Source: Flavobacterium gillisiae (lineage in GTDB: Bacteria > Bacteroidota > Bacteroidia > Flavobacteriales > Flavobacteriaceae). From it: DNA of 64,000 nucleotides. Shown here piece after piece: positions 60,848 through 64,000 of this stretch; the first letter of the stretch is position 1, and the number at the start of each line of letters is the position of its first letter. A program made the translations under genes and the position numbers. The notes under the pieces were generated by a model. That model worked only from the letters and a program-made list of their open reading frames with translations, had not been told where the DNA came from and did no database searches. Where the stretch lies: assembly GCF_900107635.1 (NCBI RefSeq), contig NZ_FNRD01000005.1, positions 206,420 through 270,419 of the forward strand. Direction: 5' to 3'.

Positions 60848-61177
60848 CTAGTTTTGAAATCGTTCCATTAGAGTCGCAAAAATTGTTGCGTAGAAAAAAA
60901 TTGATATGACAAAAATTATCCCTGTCCAAATTAAGTAAGCGACCGCCCAATTCTTTCTTATTTTGTTTTTGTCATCATTTGCCCAAACGATAATAAATAT
61001 TATACCCACCAACGAAATGATTGTAATTAAAAAATTCACCAACCAATCACCAATAGATAAATTTTCTGCCACGTCATAAGACGATAGTTTTTCTTCAATA
61101 GTCCGCACATTTGTATTTGACTTACTGCTCATTAAAGCAATTGACAAAATAAGAAATGATACAGGTACAATAATCAT
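60848..61177 (-). CDS. Hypothetical membrane protein (three TM segments)
   Basis: 109 residues. Hydrophobic segments at about 2-17, 47-66 and 80-102 (ISLVGIIFIIVWANDDKNK; AYLIWTGIIFVISIFFYA). Composition resembles small conserved membrane proteins, but no family is recognised. Confidence 0.55.
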   Translation of the reverse strand: MIIVPVSFLILSIALMSSKSNTNVRTIEEKLSSYDVAENLSIGDWLVNFLITIISLVGIIFIIVWANDDKNKIRKNWAVAYLIWTGIIFVISIFFYATIFATLMERFQN

Positions 61178-61207
61178 TAAGGTAGATATTGTTAATTCGA
61201 ATAGGTT

Positions 61208-61318
61208 TTAATAGGCCCATCTATCACCAGTAAAACGTTTAACAGTCCAGTACAAATCATTCAAGAGCCAAAATATTGAACTAATCATTAGAAACATTGC
61301 TGCATTTTTTTTTTTCAT
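61208..61318 (-). CDS. Candidate 36-residue membrane peptide
   Basis: A short frame starting ATG at 61318: MKKKNAAMFLMISSIFWLLN then a Trp/Arg-rich end (YWTVKRFTGDRWAY). It has a Lys-rich start and one hydrophobic segment, as in real small membrane proteins. Its start codon is followed by an 11-A run, which could slip. It could also be chance. Confidence 0.35.
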   Translation of the reverse strand: MKKKNAAMFLMISSIFWLLNDLYWTVKRFTGDRWAY

Positions 61319-61434
61319 TTTATTTTATTTTTGATTTTATTACTTAATTAGATTTTTAGATTTCGCCTTGTTTTTTTTGTGATTGCTAATCTGAACTTTC
61401 TGTATTTACTCTTAAAATTTAAAAACTATCAAGC

Positions 61435-61542
61435 CGAATTGTCTTTGCTCATGTCTTGATGTTAAGTCGTTTTTTGATTTACCGATAACTCCTTCCTTTA
61501 GAAATCTGCAAATTCTTTTAACTTGGTCAATTTACTATCCAT
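61435..61542 (-). pseudogene. SHOCT-domain gene remnant
   Basis: The ATG at 61542 opens MDSKLTKLKEFADF and then hits TAA. A one-base shift restores LKEGVIGKSKNDLTSR, the second half of a SHOCT motif. It is a third, decayed relative of the genes at 56509 and 58471. Confidence 0.45.
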
Positions 61543-61561
61543 AATTTTTATTACAATAAAT

Positions 61562-61936
61562 TTAATATTGCTCTTTCTTATAATCTTCTTCACTCTTCAT
61601 CATTTTTTTGTATCTAGTAACTTTATCATATCGGTTATTGATACATCGCATATTATCATTCATCCCATTACAACACCAATACTCTCTTCCACCAGACAAT
61701 ACATCTCCAATTGAATATATCATACTAGACTCAAATTTAGTAGCACTACATTCTATACAAGTATGCTTAAGTTCAGGTACATTTTGATTGTAAGAATCAT
61801 CGGTAGTGTCTTCAGGCTCTATAGATTGTAAATTTGAAACCGATGTAACAACGCTTTCACGATAAACTTCTAAAGATGTCTTGGCTACAAAAAAAAAAAA
61901 TAAAAAAATGACTACTATAAAAACATATTTCTTCAT
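61562..61936 (-). CDS. Hypothetical exported or membrane-anchored Cys-rich protein
   Basis: 124 residues. A strongly hydrophobic N-terminal segment (residues 3-18, YVFIVVIFLFFFFVA) is followed by a domain with CIECSA, then WCCNGMNDNMRCINN. Five cysteines in this pattern suggest a metal site or disulfides. No known family. The decayed SHOCT piece lies immediately downstream. Confidence 0.55.
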   Translation of the reverse strand: MKKYVFIVVIFLFFFFVAKTSLEVYRESVVTSVSNLQSIEPEDTTDDSYNQNVPELKHTCIECSATKFESSMIYSIGDVLSGGREYWCCNGMNDNMRCINNRYDKVTRYKKMMKSEEDYKKEQY

Positions 61937-62083
61937 TTTAATCTGGTTTAATTAGTTAGAGATAATATAATGACTTTGCTATTAGTAATTGAGATTCAAA
62001 TAGGTTTTACACCTATGAGTTTTTTATAGCACTGGATTTTTTACAAGAGTACATACCCGAATGAGAAAATTTGGTTTCCACTT

Positions 62084-62332
62084 TTAATTGCTAAAAAAAC
62101 CAATTTTATATTGATACATCAACCAAAAAATATTTAAAGTTGTAAATATCCCACCGATAATTCTTAACGTACTTCCTTTCATTTCTTTATTATCTTTCAA
62201 ACGATAATAGGAAACGATGGCAGCAATATAACCTACAGGCACAAAAATAATTGGTAAAATTACAAAGCCACCTAATCCTGCAGCAAAAGAAATAATAGCA
62301 AATGGGTCAGTTTTTTGTTGTGTTTCAATCAT
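62084..62332 (-). CDS. DUF4190-like small membrane protein
   Basis: 82 residues, two membrane helices (about 12-36 and 56-74). KTDPFAIISFAAGLGGFVIL and GYIAAIVSYYRLKDNKEMKG, then LRIIGGIFTTLNIFW, follow the DUF4190 layout (helix, basic turn, Gly-rich helix). Function unknown. Confidence 0.65.
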   Translation of the reverse strand: MIETQQKTDPFAIISFAAGLGGFVILPIIFVPVGYIAAIVSYYRLKDNKEMKGSTLRIIGGIFTTLNIFWLMYQYKIGFFSN

Positions 62333-62801
62333 AATTAAAAAAATTTAGTTTTATATATAAGATACTTTCTTCCCGAAAAGTAGTTTGAATAAAAGTCTAA
62401 ATTCTTTTGAATTATTTAACGTAAGCTTTTTACTGTTTAACGTAAATAACCTTAATAAAAAAGCACTATTTACTAAATAGTGCTTTCAATTCAATTGTAG
62501 ATAACCCAAAATGAGTAATATGTTGTCAGTCTACACTTTTTCAATTGTCATTGTGTTTGTTCTATTCTCTTCTACTATTTTATTCTATCTGCCACATAAA
62601 ATCCAGAATCAACATATTAATATTTTCTCATGTGTTTTCCTTTCAAATCAGAAATTAGGGGTTTCCATAAAAAATGTATTGAAATCGTTTACGGCTTCAT
62701 CTCTGAAAGCTGTTGAACTACCGATTTTCAAAAATTTAAACTTAAGATTATTGACTTCATTTATTATATATTTCTTTAAATCTTTGAATTCTTTTAATAA
62801 A
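62333..62801. other. Spacer with terminator and coding relic
   Basis: 469 bp with no intact gene. It holds the PQQ gene's terminator (62461-62485). On the minus strand, from about 62800 to 62655, a frame without a start codon reads LLKEFKDLKKYIINEVNNLK and KFLKIGSSTAFRDEAVNDF. Its composition is protein-like, suggesting a decayed gene end. The opposite-strand frame (62511-62810) is not convincing. Confidence 0.35.
62458..62487 (-). terminator. Rho-independent terminator of the PQQ-propeller gene
   Basis: Stem AAGCACTATT (62461-62470) and AATAGTGCTT (62476-62485), loop TACTA. On the minus strand six Ts follow. Confidence 0.8.
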
Positions 62802-63932
62802 TTATTTTAACGCTTTTATATTTTCACCATCATTAAAATATAAAATCCCATTAGATATTACGAATTCGTCGTCAATCAAACAGTTATTAGCCTCAAATTT
62901 CCACTTTTCCGTACCTGTATATGCATCAATTGCAAAAACGCCTTCGTAATCTACTCCAAAATATACCAATCCATTAGCCACAACTGGCTCTGAACCAGAA
63001 ACATTATTGTTTTGCACTGCAAATTTCCACTTTCTAACACCTGTATTAATATCAACAGCATACAAAGTATTAGATAAATCTACAAAATAGACAGTCCCAT
63101 ATGCCACAGCTGGGCTATTAATGTATGAAAATGAATTATTATTGTCCGTTTGAAAACTCCATTTTTCAGCTCCTGAATTAATGTCGAAAGCATATAAAGA
63201 CTTAAAGCCAACAACGAGTACAGTATTGTTATTTATCACTGGACATGAAAATGGCGAATACCCTATATACTTGCTCCAATTTTTGACTCCCGTAGAAATA
63301 TTAAAACTATATACATAATTTTTACTTCTTATAATTATGTTGTCTAAGTTAATAGCAACACTTGAAAAAAACTTATCCCCAACAGTAACTTTCCAATTCT
63401 CCTGACCATTTGCAGCATTAATTGAATATAAATATCCTTTAGTACTGCCAAAATAAATATTGCCATCATGAACTTTTGGACTTCCTTCTACGCCTCCTAT
63501 TATTTGAGATTTCCATTTTTTCTGCCCCGACACAATATCAATAGCGTATAAATATTTATCGAAACTATCATTACCGTGGTCAAATGTACCGATAAACACA
63601 GTACTACCTAAAAAAGTTGGATATGAAAAAGTTGAATAGTTTTGGTTAGTATCTTCTTCAATTTTATAAAACCATCGTTGTTTGCCTGAGCTCATATCTA
63701 GCGCAATTACATTTCCGTCTAAACTTCCAGAAACAACTATTCCATTTGCTGCAGCAAGTCTATGAACTCCAAAACCCGGACCTAGACCAGGTTTAAAAAC
63801 CCATTTTTCACTTGGTTTAGTTTTTGGCGAGTTATTTTCTGTATAACCACTATTGCTATTATTTCCCCTTTGCATTGGCCAACTTTCATTACTACCTATA
63901 GTATTTGGATATCTCGGTTCGATTTGTGCCAC
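62802..63932 (-). CDS. PQQ-like beta-propeller protein, truncated at the 5' end
   Basis: 376 residues. After a short lead (WPMQRGNNSNSGYTENN) there are seven or more PQQ/pyrrolo-quinoline-type propeller blades of about 40 residues, each with G-x-x-Y/F-x-D-x-x-T/S-G-x-x-K-W-K/S, for example LYAIDIVSGQKKWKSQIIGG and VFAIDAYTGTEKWKFE. There is no PQQ-enzyme catalytic motif; it is probably a binding or scaffold propeller (BamB-like fold). The start is GTG at 63932, and the first residues (MAQIEPR) come from the adjacent insertion-element end, so a native signal peptide is probably lost. Confidence 0.8.
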   Translation of the reverse strand: MAQIEPRYPNTIGSNESWPMQRGNNSNSGYTENNSPKTKPSEKWVFKPGLGPGFGVHRLAAANGIVVSGSLDGNVIALDMSSGKQRWFYKIEEDTNQNYSTFSYPTFLGSTVFIGTFDHGNDSFDKYLYAIDIVSGQKKWKSQIIGGVEGSPKVHDGNIYFGSTKGYLYSINAANGQENWKVTVGDKFFSSVAINLDNIIIRSKNYVYSFNISTGVKNWSKYIGYSPFSCPVINNNTVLVVGFKSLYAFDINSGAEKWSFQTDNNNSFSYINSPAVAYGTVYFVDLSNTLYAVDINTGVRKWKFAVQNNNVSGSEPVVANGLVYFGVDYEGVFAIDAYTGTEKWKFEANNCLIDDEFVISNGILYFNDGENIKALK

Positions 63933-64000
63933 TGATTTCGGTTAGACCGTGCCACCCATTTCGGTCAATTTGTGCCACTATTCCGGTTCGATTTGTGCCA
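63914..64000. mobile_element. Terminus of a probable IS21-type insertion element
   Basis: Read on the minus strand from 64000, four iterations begin TGGCACAAATCGAACCGGA, TGGCACAAATTGACCGAAAT, TGGCACGGTCTAACCGAAAT and TGGCACAAATCGAACCGA. The first three are exactly 23 bp long (64000-63978, 63977-63955, 63954-63932) and the last runs from 63931 to 63914. Multiple TGGCAC repeats are typical of IS21-family ends. The element continues outside the window. Family assignment is from memory of the repeat style. Confidence 0.6.

Noticed and set aside
62511..62810. Plus-strand 99-residue frame as a gene
   Set aside because: It is Phe/Ser/Leu-rich like antisense sequence, has no family features, and lies over a terminator flank and a minus-strand relic.
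1..64000. tRNA or rRNA genes
   Set aside because: Reading both strands I found no cloverleaf-like or rRNA-like segment; a tRNAscan run would be decisive.

Overview
The window looks like chromosomal DNA of a Flavobacterium-type member of the Bacteroidota. The evidence is low GC, the promoter element TAnnTTTG ahead of many genes, PorX (the response regulator of the type IX secretion system), EttA, a six-gene Na+-NQR operon with apbE, a Smr-less MutS2-like protein, and many lineage-typical secreted proteins. I see no rRNA, tRNA or CRISPR array.

Region 1 (1-6.5 kb) holds exported or membrane proteins, all on the minus strand. They are a DUF2927-like protein, a beta-lactamase-fold serine hydrolase with TPRs, and four single genes (2811-6432). 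A related ~120-bp palindromic repeat follows three of these four genes, a layout that resembles a cassette array. Region 2 (6.5-15.4 kb) has a structured RNA-like element, nqrABCDEF, the FMN transferase ApbE that flavinylates NqrB and NqrC, a convergent NqrM-like cysteine-rich protein and a CBS-domain protein. nqrA and nqrB are separated by 352 bp containing a long imperfect palindrome.

Region 3 (16-43 kb) is mostly conserved chromosome: porX, tsaE, a GNAT enzyme, ald, ung, mutS2-like, ettA, holA, a glycosyltransferase, an OmpA lipoprotein, a TsaC/Sua5-type synthase, a UvrD-like helicase, a TauE transporter, a patatin, M1 and M24 peptidases and a Dph6-like enzyme. It is interrupted at 23.8-25.1 kb by an array of 62-bp repeats and inverted REP-like copies. 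These surround a doubly broken GIY-YIG gene and run into the start of a DCC-family gene.

Region 4 (43.2-55.5 kb) is a mobile island. It begins with a large serine recombinase abutting a DUF1697 gene whose normal ATG appears to be missing. It carries a second, small serine recombinase, an XRE regulator with a visible operator, an N-formylglutamate amidohydrolase-like gene, an excisionase-like HTH protein and a tightly coupled three-gene operon. That operon encodes an MmeI-like DNA adenine methyltransferase, a superfamily 2 helicase and a T5orf172/GIY-YIG nuclease. It reads as a restriction-modification-like defence system in which methylation, translocation and cutting are on separate proteins. 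It is the most interesting object in the window.

Region 5 (55.8-64 kb) is an AT-rich accessory run of small exported, lipoprotein or membrane proteins on the minus strand, with several decayed relatives (two broken SHOCT-domain genes and other remnants). It ends in a PQQ-propeller gene whose 5' end is cut by what looks like the terminus of an IS21-type element with four 23-bp iterations, running off the end of the window.
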